Shown: positions 50,722-59,182 of the stretch, in pieces
Layout of the letters: every line of letters begins with the position of its first letter
Numbering within the stretch: position 1 is the first letter of the stretch
Assembly: GCF_002001205.1 (NCBI RefSeq)
Contig: NZ_MUNZ01000071.1
Span: 1-64,000 of the forward strand
DNA length: 64,000 bases
Direction: 5' to 3'
Source: Hydrogenophaga sp. A37
GTDB lineage: Bacteria; Pseudomonadota; Gammaproteobacteria; Burkholderiales; Burkholderiaceae_C
Program-made: the position numbers and the translations under genes
The notes under the pieces: generated by a model
The model's database searches: none
What the model saw: the letters and a program-made list of their open reading frames with translations, nothing else
What the model was told of the DNA's origin: nothing

Positions 50722-51225
50722 CTACTCTGCTTCGGTGACGATGCGTTGGTTGATGTCCAATTGATGCTGTTTGACCTTGCCCAGCAGCTTGTGCAGGCTG
50801 TCGAGGTCGCGGGGTGACAGGCCATCGAAGGCCTCGACGATCCATTGTTCGTGTTGCGTCGCCATGTGTTCAAAGGCGCTGCGGCCCGCAGGTGTGAGCC
50901 GCACAAGGAACGCCCTGCGATCCCCTTCGACCGCCATGCGTTCCACCAGGCCTTCGGCCACCAATTGGTCGGTGATGCCGGTGACGTTGCCGCCGGTGAC
51001 CATGAGCCGGTGCGACAGTTCCTTCATCTTCAGACCCTCCGGGTGGCGTTCGAGCTGTGCCATCAGGTCGAAGCGCGGCAGCGTGGTGTCGAACTGCTCG
51101 CGCAGCCCGCCCCGCACGCGTTTTTCGATCAGCTGCGAGCAGGTCAGCAGGCGCAGCCAGAGGCGCAGTTCCTGCGCGTGTTCGCTGTGGGCGCGGGCTT
51201 CGAGATCGAGGGTGTCGGTGAGCAT
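50722..51225 (-). CDS. MarR-family regulator of the aryl-CoA operon
   Basis: Protein of 167 residues with a winged HTH (MKELSHRLMVTGGNVTGITDQLVAEGLVER, DRRAFLVRLT). Members of this family often sense aryl-CoA esters or aromatic acids and derepress degradation operons. ATG 51225 is chosen because GGAGG lies seven bases upstream. An alternative ATG at 51291, overlapping the monooxygenase stop and supplied by the 36-bp repeat, is in frame and would add 22 residues. A matching palindrome sits at the head of the operon (53754-53770). Confidence 0.85.
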   Translation of the reverse strand: MLTDTLDLEARAHSEHAQELRLWLRLLTCSQLIEKRVRGGLREQFDTTLPRFDLMAQLERHPEGLKMKELSHRLMVTGGNVTGITDQLVAEGLVERMAVEGDRRAFLVRLTPAGRSAFEHMATQHEQWIVEAFDGLSPRDLDSLHKLLGKVKQHQLDINQRIVTEAE

Positions 51226-51255
51226 GGGCATTCCTCCGTTCCATCGGGTTGTGGT

Positions 51256-51291
51256 GCGAGCTTGCTTGGGGCGGTCCTGCGCTGCGCTCAT
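51256..51291 (-). repeat. 36-bp intercistronic ATGA-coupling repeat, copy 2
   Basis: 35 of 36 bases match 31380-31415. Read on the minus strand its ATGA contains the stop codon of the monooxygenase gene, and its ATG opens a frame ([12 protein letters not shown]...) that here runs in frame into marR. Confidence 0.75.
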
Positions 51292-53753
51292 TGGGCTTCC
51301 GCCGGGTCGGTGGTGGCGGTCGCTACCAGCAGCGCCTGCTGGCGCGCGATCTCGCGGTACAGCTGATCGCGACCACTCAGGTAGGGCTGTGGCCAATCGA
51401 TGGCGCGGGTCTGCAGCTTGGCGGCCTCATGCAATGTCCAGGCCGGGTCGGCCAAGTGCGGCCGGGCCACGGCGCAGAGGTCGGCGCGGCCGGCGCCGAT
51501 GATGCTGTTGGCGTGGTCGGCCTCGCTGATCGCCCCCACGGCCATGGTGAGGATGTCCACCTCGTTGCGCACGCGGTCGGCGAACGGTGTCTGGTACATG
51601 CGGCCATAGACCGGTTTGGCCTGGCGCGTGGTCTGGCCCGAAGACACGTCGATCACGTCGCAGCCGGCGGCCTTGAACAGCCGAGCCATGGCCACCGCGT
51701 CATCGGGCGTGTTGCCGCCAGGTGCCCAGTCGTGCGCCGAGATGCGCACGCTCATGGGCTTGTCGGCTGGCCACGCGGCGCGCATGGCGGCGAACACCTC
51801 CAGCGGGTAGCGGCAGCGGTTGACCAGCGAGCCACCGTATTCGTCGGTGCGCTGGTTGGTGAGTGGACAGATGAAGGCCGAGAGAAGGTAGCCATGGGCG
51901 CAGTGCAGTTCCAGCCAGTCGAAGCCGGCGGCGGCGGCGCGCTGGGTGGAGGCGACAAAGGCGGCGGTCATCGCGTCCATGTCGGCGCGGTTCATGGCTT
52001 TGGGCACCTGGTTCTGTTCGCCGTACGGCACGGCGCTGGCCGAGAGCAGCGGCCAGTTGCCGTGTTGCAGCGGTTCGTCGGTGGTTTCCCACCCCAGCTG
52101 TGTCGAACCCTTGGGGCCGCTGTGGCCGATCTGGATGCCGATCTTGGCGCTGCTGTTGCGGTGTGTGAAGTCCACGATGCGCTGGAAGGCGGCCTGTTGC
52201 GCGTCGTTCCACAGACCCGGGCAGCCGGGGGTGATGCGGCCTTCGGGTGTCGGGCTGGTCATCTCCACCATCACCAGCGCCGCGCCACCCACGGCGCGCG
52301 CGCCCAGGTGCACCAGGTGCCAGTCGCCCGCCACGCCGTCGGTGGCTTTGTACTGCGCCATGGGCGAGACGACGATGCGGTTCTTCAGCTCGACGCTGCG
52401 CACCTTCAACGGCAACAGCATGGGCGGTGTCGGGTGCTTCTTCGGCGCGTTGCTGGGTACGGCCTTGGACTCCAGCCAGCTTTCGTAACCTTCCAGCCAT
52501 TCCGGATCGCGCAGGCGCAGGTTCTCGTGGCTGATGCGCTGGCTGCGCGTGAGCAACGAGTAGCTGAACTGTTGAATGTCCATGCCGGTGTAGCGGTCCA
52601 CATTTTCGAACCACTCAGTGGAGTTGCGCGCCGCGTTCTGGATTTTCAGAACCTCCACGCTGCGGCGGGCTTCATAGCCTTGCAGCACGGTGGCCATGTC
52701 GGCGCCCGCGTTCTTCGAGAACTCGTCCGCCAGATCGATCGCGTCTTCCAGCGCCAGTTTGGTGCCGCTGCCGATGGAGAAGTGCGCGGTGTGCGCCGCA
52801 TCGCCCATCAGCACGATGGGAATGCGGCGGCCGCGGTCCGGCGCTGGGCCGCCCCGAGCCGGACCAGCCCCCTCGGGGGGCAGCGACCCGCGCAGCGGTG
52901 GAGCGTGGGGGTCGGCAATGTCCTGCCAGTGCACCCAGGTGTCGCAAATCACGCGCGGAAAGCGGATCCAGTTGGCCGAGCCGCGCAGGTGTTTGGCGTT
53001 GCTGATGAGGGCGTTGCCGTCCAGGTACTTCGCGAACAGCCTTTCGCAGAAGGCGACGCCGTCTTCCTGGCTCATGTCCTCGATGCCGTGCGCCTTCCAC
53101 ACGGCTTCCGGTGTCTCGACGATGAAGGTGGAGGTGTCGGCGTCGTACTTGTAGGCGTGGGCCTGGAACCAGCCGTGTTCGGTCTGCTCGAACGCGAAGG
53201 TGAAGGCGTCAAAGGTCTTCTTCGTGCCGAGCCAGACGAAGCGGCACTGGCGCGTGTCGATGTCGGGCTGGTAGGTGCTTTCATAGCGTGTGCGGATGCG
53301 GCTGTTCAGGCCGTCGCTCGCGATCACGAGGTCGGCGTTGTACTGTGCGGCCAGCGCCTGGTCGTCGGTCACGTCGGTCTCGAACACGAGTTCCACGCCC
53401 AGCGCCAGACAGCGTTCCTGCAGGATGTTGAGCAGGCGCTTGCGGCCGATGCCGATGAAGCCATGGCCACCGGATCGCACGCGACCGCCCTTGTAGAAGA
53501 CTTCGATGTCGTCCCAGTGGTTGAAGGCATCGGCCATCTGTTGGGCCGACTCCGGGTCCGCGCGACGCAGGTTCTGCAGAGTCTGGTCGGAGAACACCAC
53601 ACCCCAGCCGAAGGTGTCAAACGGGCGGTTGCGCTCGACCACCGTGACGGTGAGCGAAGGGTCGCGCCGCTTCATCAGCAAGGCAAAGTACAGGCCCGCC
53701 GGGCCGCCACCGATGCACAGGATGCGCCGCAGCGCTGGATGAGGTGTGTTCAT
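51288..53753 (-). CDS. 2-aminobenzoyl-CoA monooxygenase/reductase-type fusion (FAD monooxygenase + old yellow enzyme)
   Basis: Protein of 821 residues. Residues 1-400 form a group A flavoprotein monooxygenase: the GGGPAG motif at 15-20, [14 protein letters not shown], and [17 protein letters not shown] near 315, as in salicylyl-CoA 5-hydroxylase. Residues about 440-800 form an NADH:flavin oxidoreductase ([60 protein letters not shown]). This fusion is the hallmark of the Azoarcus-type enzyme that hydroxylates and reduces 2-aminobenzoyl-CoA. About 25 residues before the GDAAH block are encoded by a palindromic repeat. First gene of the operon; ATG abuts a palindromic operator. Confidence 0.88.
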   Translation of the reverse strand: MNTPHPALRRILCIGGGPAGLYFALLMKRRDPSLTVTVVERNRPFDTFGWGVVFSDQTLQNLRRADPESAQQMADAFNHWDDIEVFYKGGRVRSGGHGFIGIGRKRLLNILQERCLALGVELVFETDVTDDQALAAQYNADLVIASDGLNSRIRTRYESTYQPDIDTRQCRFVWLGTKKTFDAFTFAFEQTEHGWFQAHAYKYDADTSTFIVETPEAVWKAHGIEDMSQEDGVAFCERLFAKYLDGNALISNAKHLRGSANWIRFPRVICDTWVHWQDIADPHAPPLRGSLPPEGAGPARGGPAPDRGRRIPIVLMGDAAHTAHFSIGSGTKLALEDAIDLADEFSKNAGADMATVLQGYEARRSVEVLKIQNAARNSTEWFENVDRYTGMDIQQFSYSLLTRSQRISHENLRLRDPEWLEGYESWLESKAVPSNAPKKHPTPPMLLPLKVRSVELKNRIVVSPMAQYKATDGVAGDWHLVHLGARAVGGAALVMVEMTSPTPEGRITPGCPGLWNDAQQAAFQRIVDFTHRNSSAKIGIQIGHSGPKGSTQLGWETTDEPLQHGNWPLLSASAVPYGEQNQVPKAMNRADMDAMTAAFVASTQRAAAAGFDWLELHCAHGYLLSAFICPLTNQRTDEYGGSLVNRCRYPLEVFAAMRAAWPADKPMSVRISAHDWAPGGNTPDDAVAMARLFKAAGCDVIDVSSGQTTRQAKPVYGRMYQTPFADRVRNEVDILTMAVGAISEADHANSIIGAGRADLCAVARPHLADPAWTLHEAAKLQTRAIDWPQPYLSGRDQLYREIARQQALLVATATTDPAEAQ
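52838..52912. repeat. palindromic repeat read in frame inside the monooxygenase gene
   Basis: About 75 bases with the CCCCCTCGGGGGG hairpin, a GCCGCCCCGAGCCGG unit and a terminal GTGGGGG, the same composition as the 3'-end repeats. On the coding strand it encodes [20 protein letters not shown] and flanking residues, an insertion immediately ahead of the conserved GDAAH flavin block. Confidence 0.65.
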
Positions 53754-53770
53754 GTCTAATTAGTTTAGAC
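53754..53770. promoter_or_regulatory. MarR-type operator directly at the operon start codon
   Basis: Inverted repeat GTCTAA-TTAGT-TTAGAC (six-base arms, 53754-53759 and 53765-53770) begins at the base before the ATG of the monooxygenase gene. A TATATT -10-like element lies at 53775-53780 on the minus strand, so the transcript would start within or just before the palindrome. No Shine-Dalgarno fits in the remaining space. Confidence 0.65.
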
Positions 53771-53876
53771 CTGAAATATATCCGGCCAACCGGGTAAACC
53801 CCAATCGCATCGCTTGAATCGGTATCTTCTGCTGACCGGCAGTGCAAGAATGGCCCATCCACCCTAGGAGTTCCAC

Positions 53877-54203
53877 ATGTCCCTGTACCGATTCAAATCA
53901 CGCGAAACCGGCGATCTTGTCATGCTGCAGCCCACTGGCAAACGCATTCTGGAAGTGCTGGGCAAAGACCCCGCTGCCCCCGGCATCCTCCAGCCGGCCG
54001 AGTACCCCGGCGCCGTGATCGCGTTGCGCGCGGCGGCGGATGCTGAGGAAGCCTTGCACCGGCGGCTCAAAGACGAGGCACGAGCCAACGGCGAGCCCGA
54101 GCCGCAGTTCGAGACGGTCAGTTTCCACATGCGTTGTGTGCCCTTCATCGAGATGATGAAGCGCTGCGAGAAGGCGGATGTGGCAATCGTCTGGGGTATC
54201 TGA
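53877..54203 (+). CDS. DUF1840 family protein
   Basis: Protein of 108 residues starting MSLYRFKSRETGDLVML, with AEYPGAVIALRAAADAEEA and the C-terminal HMRCVPFIEMMKRCEKADVAIVWGI, the layout of DUF1840, a small soluble family common in betaproteobacteria. AGGAG precedes the ATG. Function unknown. It is divergent from the aryl-CoA operon and convergent with the Bug-type gene. Confidence 0.85.
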   Translation: MSLYRFKSRETGDLVMLQPTGKRILEVLGKDPAAPGILQPAEYPGAVIALRAAADAEEALHRRLKDEARANGEPEPQFETVSFHMRCVPFIEMMKRCEKADVAIVWGI

Positions 54204-54235
54204 TACAGGGGCGGATCAGCGCGCGGTCGACGCGC

Positions 54236-54259
54236 ACAAAAAAGCCGCCCGAAGGCGGC
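54236..54259 (-). terminator. terminator of the Bug-type binding protein gene
   Basis: Stem GCCGCC/GGCGGC (54244-54249 with 54254-54259) with loop CGAA. Read on the minus strand it is followed by TTTTTTGTG, a good U tract. The plus-strand side is poorer, so DUF1840 may use it only weakly. Confidence 0.75.
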
Positions 54260-54308
54260 CTTGTTGCGTGCACCTGCTCCCTGTTGGGGGTGGGTGCGCT
54301 GGGTGTCA

Positions 54309-55292
54309 TCAGTCGGCGAACTGGCCCGCTGCATCGATCACCGCCTTCAGCTTGGTGATCTCGCTGGTCACAAACGCCTTGTGGCCTGCCGGGGTCACGC
54401 GGTTGTCGCTCACGACAATGGCTCCGAGTTCGTTTTGTTTCTTGACGAACTCGGGGTCCTTCAGGGCCACCAGCAGGGCGTCGTTGAGCTTCTTCTGCAC
54501 ATCGGCCGGTGTGCCCTTGGGCGCGTACATGGCGTGCCAGATCGTCAGGTTGAAGCCCTTGAGGCCCATTTCCTGGAGCGATGGGTAGTCTTTGAGCAGC
54601 TTGTGGTTGCTCAAAGGTTTGGCGGTCGTGACGGCGAAGGCCTTGACGCGGCCGGCTTCGATCTGAGCGGTGGTGTTGGTGGTCTGGTCACACATCACGT
54701 CCACCTGGCCGCCGAGCAGGTCGTTCATGGCCGGGCCCGTGCCCCGGTAGGCGATGGTGGTCATGGACTTTTCCAGTTTCATCGCCGACTGCCACATCAG
54801 GCCACACAGGTGCGAGGCGGAACCCAGACCCGCGTGGGCCAGGTTGAGCTTGCCACCGTTGGCCTTGATGTAGTTCTCGAAGTCGCGGTAGGTGGCGGCG
54901 GGCAGCTTGGGGGCACCCAGCAGCGTCATCGGCACGTCGTTGATCATGCCGAGGTACTCGAAGTCTTCCAGCGGCTTGTAGGGCAACTTGCGGTACAGGC
55001 CGGCGGTGGCGGCCATGCCGATGTGCCAGACCAGCAGGGTGTGACCATCGGGTGCGGCGCGCGCCACCTTCGCGGCACCGATGGTGCCACCGGCACCGGC
55101 CGCGTTTTCCACCACCACCGTGGCGCCGCCCAGCGGCTTGCGCATGGCTTCGGCCAGCTGGCGCGCGACCAGATCGGTCGGGCCGCCGGCGGCAAAAGGC
55201 ACCACCAATGTGATGGGCTTGCTGGGGAAGGCTTGGGCAAAAGCGCCGGCCGAGACGGCGGCGGTCAAGGCAAAGGCCAGGATCTTTTTCAT
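54309..55292 (-). CDS. Bug-family (tripartite tricarboxylate transporter-type) substrate-binding protein
   Basis: Periplasmic protein of 327 residues with a signal peptide (MKKILAFALTAAVSAGAFAQ) and TctC/Bug hallmarks: PSKPITLVVPFAAGGPTDLVAR, VVVENAAGAGGTIGA, AHAGLGSASHLCG. Bug proteins bind small carboxylic acids and related compounds. No TctA/TctB membrane partners are nearby, as for most Bug paralogues of this group. Its ligand may be an aromatic acid given the neighbours, but nothing in the sequence shows it. Confidence 0.9.
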   Translation of the reverse strand: MKKILAFALTAAVSAGAFAQAFPSKPITLVVPFAAGGPTDLVARQLAEAMRKPLGGATVVVENAAGAGGTIGAAKVARAAPDGHTLLVWHIGMAATAGLYRKLPYKPLEDFEYLGMINDVPMTLLGAPKLPAATYRDFENYIKANGGKLNLAHAGLGSASHLCGLMWQSAMKLEKSMTTIAYRGTGPAMNDLLGGQVDVMCDQTTNTTAQIEAGRVKAFAVTTAKPLSNHKLLKDYPSLQEMGLKGFNLTIWHAMYAPKGTPADVQKKLNDALLVALKDPEFVKKQNELGAIVVSDNRVTPAGHKAFVTSEITKLKAVIDAAGQFAD

Positions 55293-55417
55293 GCGGGTGC
55301 TCCTATGAAGGGGTGATGTGACGGTGCATCGTAGCCTTCAATGCAAGCGCTGAAATGGCGGAAATTACTTAGCCAGCCACAGGGGAAAACCCTTTCGTGG
55401 CAGGTGTTTGCGTCAGA

Positions 55418-56665
55418 TCAACGGTAGCTGCGCGCGTCCTCGATCACCTTGCCGTCGTTGGGCAGGCTGCCCGGTCGCACCACCTGCACCTGCCCGCGCA
55501 GTTTGGTGATCTCGCGCATCGCGATTTCGATCTGTTCGCGCAACCCGTCGCCCACTTCGCTGGCCTCCACCTGCAGGCACATCTGGTCATTCGCCATTTC
55601 GCCGCTGACCACCAGTCGGGCCTTGTGCACCTGTGGAAAGCGCTTGGCAATGTCGGCCACTTGGGCCGCGTGCACGAACATGCCCTTGACCTTGGTGGTC
55701 TGGTCGGCGCGGCCCATCCAGCCCTTGATGCGTGGCGCGGTGCGCCCGGTGGGGCAGATGCCCGGCAGGATGGCCGAGAGGTCGCCGGTGCCGAACCGGA
55801 TCAGCGGGTAGGCCGGGCTGAGCGAGGTCACCACGAGCTCGCCCACCTCGCCGTCGGGCACGGGCGTGCCGGTGCCCGGGCGCACGATCTCGACAATCAC
55901 GCCCTCGTCCAGCACCAGGCCTTCGCGCGCGTGTGTCTCGTAGGCCACCATGCCGAGGTCGGCCGTGGCGTAGGTCTGGTACACGTCCACGCTCTGTTCC
56001 TTGAACCAGGCTGTCAGGCTCGGCGGACAGGCTTCACCACCGACCGAGGCCTTGCGCAGGCTGCGGATGTCCGCTCCAGCCTCCTTGGCTTTCTCCAGCA
56101 GGATGCGCAGGAAGCTCGGCGTGCCGGTGTAAGCGTCGGGCTTGAGGTGCTGCATCGCTTCGAGCTGCTGCTCGGTCTGGCCGGTGCCGGCCGGGAACAC
56201 GGTGCAACCCACGGCGTGCGCGCCCGATTCCAGGATGAAGGCGCCTGGCGTCATGTGGTAGCTGAAGCTGTTGTGCACCAGTTCGCCCGCGCGAAAGCCT
56301 GCGGCGAAGAGCGCGCGGCCGGCGCGCCAGTAGTCCTTGGCGGCGCCTTCGGGTTCGTAGATGGGGCCGGGCGACGCAAACACGCGTGTCATGTCGCGGC
56401 CCCAGTGCAGCGTGGAGAAGCCGCCGAACACGTTGTGCTCGCGCTTGGCCTTCTGGCGCTCCAGCAGCTCGTGTTTGCGCGTCACCGGGATGCGCGTGAG
56501 CGCGGCGCGGCTGTGGATGGCCGCCGCGTCGATGTCGCTCAGGATGTCGGCATACGCCGCGCTGTTCTGCTTCGCGTGCGCCACCTGCAACGGCAGCGCC
56601 GCCATCTGGGTGGCTTCACGGTGATCCTGCGAACGGGTTTCCAGAGTGTCAAAGAAGTCGGTCAT
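55418..56665 (-). CDS. phenylacetate-CoA ligase-like protein with degenerate P-loop
   Basis: Protein of 415 residues of the PaaK-like adenylate-forming family: SFSYHMTPGAFILESGAHAVG, YTGTPSFLRILLEKA, SVGGEACPPSLTAWF, YQTYATADLG, RIKGWMGRADQTTKVKGMFV and a C-terminal PNDGKVIEDAR with the catalytic-Lys region. The Ser/Thr/Gly-rich P-loop expected before the first of these is replaced by FASPGPIYEPEG, so ATP handling may differ or be lost. Last gene of the Liv-type importer operon. Start at 56665 (MTDFFDTLE) has no clear ribosome site. Confidence 0.75.
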   Translation of the reverse strand: MTDFFDTLETRSQDHREATQMAALPLQVAHAKQNSAAYADILSDIDAAAIHSRAALTRIPVTRKHELLERQKAKREHNVFGGFSTLHWGRDMTRVFASPGPIYEPEGAAKDYWRAGRALFAAGFRAGELVHNSFSYHMTPGAFILESGAHAVGCTVFPAGTGQTEQQLEAMQHLKPDAYTGTPSFLRILLEKAKEAGADIRSLRKASVGGEACPPSLTAWFKEQSVDVYQTYATADLGMVAYETHAREGLVLDEGVIVEIVRPGTGTPVPDGEVGELVVTSLSPAYPLIRFGTGDLSAILPGICPTGRTAPRIKGWMGRADQTTKVKGMFVHAAQVADIAKRFPQVHKARLVVSGEMANDQMCLQVEASEVGDGLREQIEIAMREITKLRGQVQVVRPGSLPNDGKVIEDARSYR

Positions 56666-56719
56666 ATTCAAAACCACAAAAGGTGGATAGAGGTGTCTCA
56701 AACCAAGAACGCGGCGGAA

Positions 56720-56785
56720 CCGGCTTTGCCGGGCCGCATCGCGTTGCCCCCTTGAGGGGGTGACGCCGAAGGCGGCGCGGGGGTG
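56720..56785. repeat. 3'-end palindromic repeat, copy after livF
   Basis: Hairpins CCGGCTTTGCCGG, CCCCCTTGAGGGGG and GCCGAAGGCGGC then GGGGGTG. It ends six bases from the stop codon of livF. The copy at 57737-57804 aligns over its whole length and lies three bases from the stop of the binding-protein gene. Confidence 0.75.
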
Positions 56786-56791
56786 CTTCTT

Positions 56792-57601
56792 TCACGCGAG
56801 CCAACGCTTCCTGCGCTTGTAACTTTTGACGTCCTTGAACGACTTGCGTTCGCCACCGCCCATGCCGAGGTAGAACTCTTTCACGTCCTCGTTGTTGCGC
56901 AGGTCCGAGGCCAGGCCGTCCATCACGATGCGGCCACTCTCCATGATGTAGCCGTAGTCGGCGTACTTCAGCGCCATGTTGGTGTTCTGCTCGGCCAGCA
57001 GGAAGGTGACCTTCTCCTTGGTGTTCAGGTCCTTCACGATCTCGAACACCTCTTCCACGATCTGCGGCGCCAGGCCCATGGAAGGCTCGTCGAGCAGCAC
57101 CACGCTCGGGTTGGCCATGAGCGCGCGGCCGATGGCGCACATCTGCTGCTCGCCGCCCGAGGTGTAGGCCGCTTGCGAGGTGCGGCGCGTTTTGAGGCGC
57201 GGGAAGTAGGTGTAAACCTTCTCCAGGTTGCGCGCGATCTCGGCCTTGTCGGTGCGCGTGTACGAGCCCGTCATCAGGTTTTCTTCGATGGTCAGGTGGG
57301 CAAAGCAGTGCCGCCCCTCCATCACCTGCACCACGCCACGGTTCACCAGATCGGCGGGCGTGAGGTTCTCAATGCGCTCGCCGCGCAGTTCGACACTGCC
57401 CTTGGTGACCTCGCCGCGCTCGGCCTTGAGCAGGTTGGAGATGGCGCGCAGCGTGGTCGTTTTGCCCGCGCCGTTGCCGCCCAGCAGCGCCGCGATCTTG
57501 CCCTCGGGCACATTGAGTGAAACGCCCTTCAACACCAGGATCACATGGTTGTAGATGACCTCGATGCCGTTGACGTTGAGAACGATGTTGGGTGTACTCA
57601 T
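56792..57601 (-). CDS. livF: Liv-type ABC importer ATP-binding protein (LivF-like)
   Basis: ATPase of 269 residues: Walker A GGNGAGKTT, signature YTSGGEQQM, Walker B VVLLDEPSMGLAP and the switch region LLAEQNTNMAL. It has a slightly long basic C-terminal tail (KSYKRRKRWLA). LivF-class subunit of a branched-chain-amino-acid-type importer, which in aromatic operons usually carries aromatic acids. Separated from the binding-protein gene by 206 bases packed with hairpins. Confidence 0.9.
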   Translation of the reverse strand: MSTPNIVLNVNGIEVIYNHVILVLKGVSLNVPEGKIAALLGGNGAGKTTTLRAISNLLKAERGEVTKGSVELRGERIENLTPADLVNRGVVQVMEGRHCFAHLTIEENLMTGSYTRTDKAEIARNLEKVYTYFPRLKTRRTSQAAYTSGGEQQMCAIGRALMANPSVVLLDEPSMGLAPQIVEEVFEIVKDLNTKEKVTFLLAEQNTNMALKYADYGYIMESGRIVMDGLASDLRNNEDVKEFYLGMGGGERKSFKDVKSYKRRKRWLA

Positions 57602-57630
57602 GTTGCTTCCTTAGGGATCCCTTGTCTGGA

Positions 57631-57685
57631 CCATTCACAAGGCGCAGCACGCCAGCCTTGTGAATGGCAACTGAATTCAGTTGCC
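57631..57685. repeat. tandem perfect palindromes between the binding-protein gene and livF
   Basis: Stem 1: CCATTCACAAGGC with GCCTTGTGAATGG (57631-57643 and 57655-57667, 13 bp). Overlapping its end by two bases is a 20-bp perfect palindrome at 57666-57685, half-site GGCAACTGAA, centred on GAATTC. Together with the repeat at 57737-57804 they fill the intercistronic gap and could set messenger stoichiometry. Confidence 0.8.
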
Positions 57686-57736
57686 GGGGGAAAGACCCGC
57701 CGCGAGCGAGATGACCCTTCCAGGGACACCAAGGGT

Positions 57737-57804
57737 CCGGCTTCGCCGGCCCAAGGTGTCGCCCCCTTGAGGGGGTGACGCGCCACAGGCGCGGCGCGGG
57801 GGTG
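57737..57804. repeat. 3'-end palindromic repeat, copy after the binding-protein gene
   Basis: CCGGCTTCGCCGG, CCCCCTTGAGGGGG and GCGCCACAGGCGC units then GGGGGTG, three bases from the stop codon of the binding-protein gene. An outer GACACC/GGTGTC pair (57725-57730 with 57755-57760) encloses the first hairpin. Confidence 0.75.
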
Positions 57805-57807
57805 GGC

Positions 57808-59136
57808 TTAGCTCTGACAGTCTTGACCCGTTCTGCGCGTCAGCTTCTTCTCGGCCGCGTACTTGTCGGCCGCGGCCTTGACCATGGGCTTGAGCACCTG
57901 CTCATCGGCCTGCAGCCAGTCGCTTGTGAACTGCCACTTGCTGCCGTCCCAGGTGTGCACGCGGGCCCAGCTCGAACCCATGTGGTCCTGGCAGCTGGTG
58001 GAGATGGGGCGCATCACCCCCTTGAAGCCCAGCGCGTCCAGCTTGGCCTGCGTCAGGTTCAGGTTTTCATAGCCCCAGCGGGCCTGCTCGGCGCTGACCC
58101 ACTTGCCTTTGCCGAAGCGCTCTTGGGCAGCGCGCACGCCTTCCACGGCCATCATGGCGCTCATGGCACCGCGCATGTACAGCACCGTGCCCACCTCTTC
58201 CTTCGGACCCGTGCCCTGGGCCTTGCCGTGCACCTTCTCCAGAATTTCCTTCACCACGGCGGAGTTCGGCTCGGCACCGTGCTGCATGGTCACGGCGTTG
58301 TAGCCCTTGGCGCCTTCGCCCACGTCTTTCACGTCCGGCTCGGCACCCGACCACCACACGCCGTACATCTTCTCGCGCGGGTAGCCGGTGGCCTGCGCTT
58401 CCTTCAGCGCGGTGGAGTTCATCACTCCCCAGCCCCAGAGCAGCACGTAGTCCGGGCGGCTCTGGCGCACCTGCAGCCAGGTCGATTTCTGTTCGATGCC
58501 GGGCGCGGTCACGGGCAGCAGTTGCAGTGTGTAGCCGTGGGCGGCTGCGCGCTCCTGCAACACAGGGATCGGCTCCTTGCCGTACGGGCTGTCGTGGTAG
58601 ACCAGCGCGATTTTCTTGCCCTTGAGCTTGTCCAGGCCGCCTTCCTTCTTGGCGATGGTCTGGATCAGCGCGTCGGCGGCCAGCCAGTAGGTGCCTGCGA
58701 GCGGGAAGTTCCACTTGAACACGCCACCGTCTTGCGACTCACTGCGGCCGTAGCCAGCGGTGATCAGGGGGATCTTGTCGACCGGGGCCTTTTCGGTCAG
58801 CGCGAAGGTGATACCGGTGGACAGGGGCTGGAACACCGTGGCGCCGCCGTGTTTGCCCTTCAGGCGCTCGTAGCATTCCACGCCGCGCGCCGTGTCGTAG
58901 CCCGTATCGCACTCTTCGTAAATGATCTTCACGCCGTTGATGCCGCCGCGCGCGTTCGTCAGCTTCAGGTAGTCGGAATAGCCGTTGGCCCATGGCACGC
59001 CGTTGGGGGCATAGGCACCTGTGCGGTAGGGCAGGCCAGGGAAGAACTGCTCTTTGGCCTGGGCGAAGGCGTTGGACGTCATCAGCGTGGCGCAGGCCAG
59101 CGACACGGAAAGAGCCAGGTTACGTACTTTCATCAT
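57808..59136 (-). CDS. Liv-type ABC importer substrate-binding protein
   Basis: Exported protein of 442 residues with a signal peptide (MMKVRNLALSVSLACATLM, cleavage near AFA) and a type I periplasmic binding fold (YRTGAYAPNGVPWANGYSDYL, ITAGYGRSESQDG, IALVYHDSPYGKEPIPVLQ). It belongs to the amino-acid/aromatic-acid binding branch, and its size is larger than E. coli LivJ. AGGAG lies four bases before this ATG; the next codon is also ATG (59133) with a better spacing of seven, so either may be used. Fifth gene of the operon. Confidence 0.88.
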   Translation of the reverse strand: MMKVRNLALSVSLACATLMTSNAFAQAKEQFFPGLPYRTGAYAPNGVPWANGYSDYLKLTNARGGINGVKIIYEECDTGYDTARGVECYERLKGKHGGATVFQPLSTGITFALTEKAPVDKIPLITAGYGRSESQDGGVFKWNFPLAGTYWLAADALIQTIAKKEGGLDKLKGKKIALVYHDSPYGKEPIPVLQERAAAHGYTLQLLPVTAPGIEQKSTWLQVRQSRPDYVLLWGWGVMNSTALKEAQATGYPREKMYGVWWSGAEPDVKDVGEGAKGYNAVTMQHGAEPNSAVVKEILEKVHGKAQGTGPKEEVGTVLYMRGAMSAMMAVEGVRAAQERFGKGKWVSAEQARWGYENLNLTQAKLDALGFKGVMRPISTSCQDHMGSSWARVHTWDGSKWQFTSDWLQADEQVLKPMVKAAADKYAAEKKLTRRTGQDCQS

Positions 59137-59182
59137 TTGTCTCCTAGAAGGAAAAGTCAGACACACACAGGAAAAACGGACA

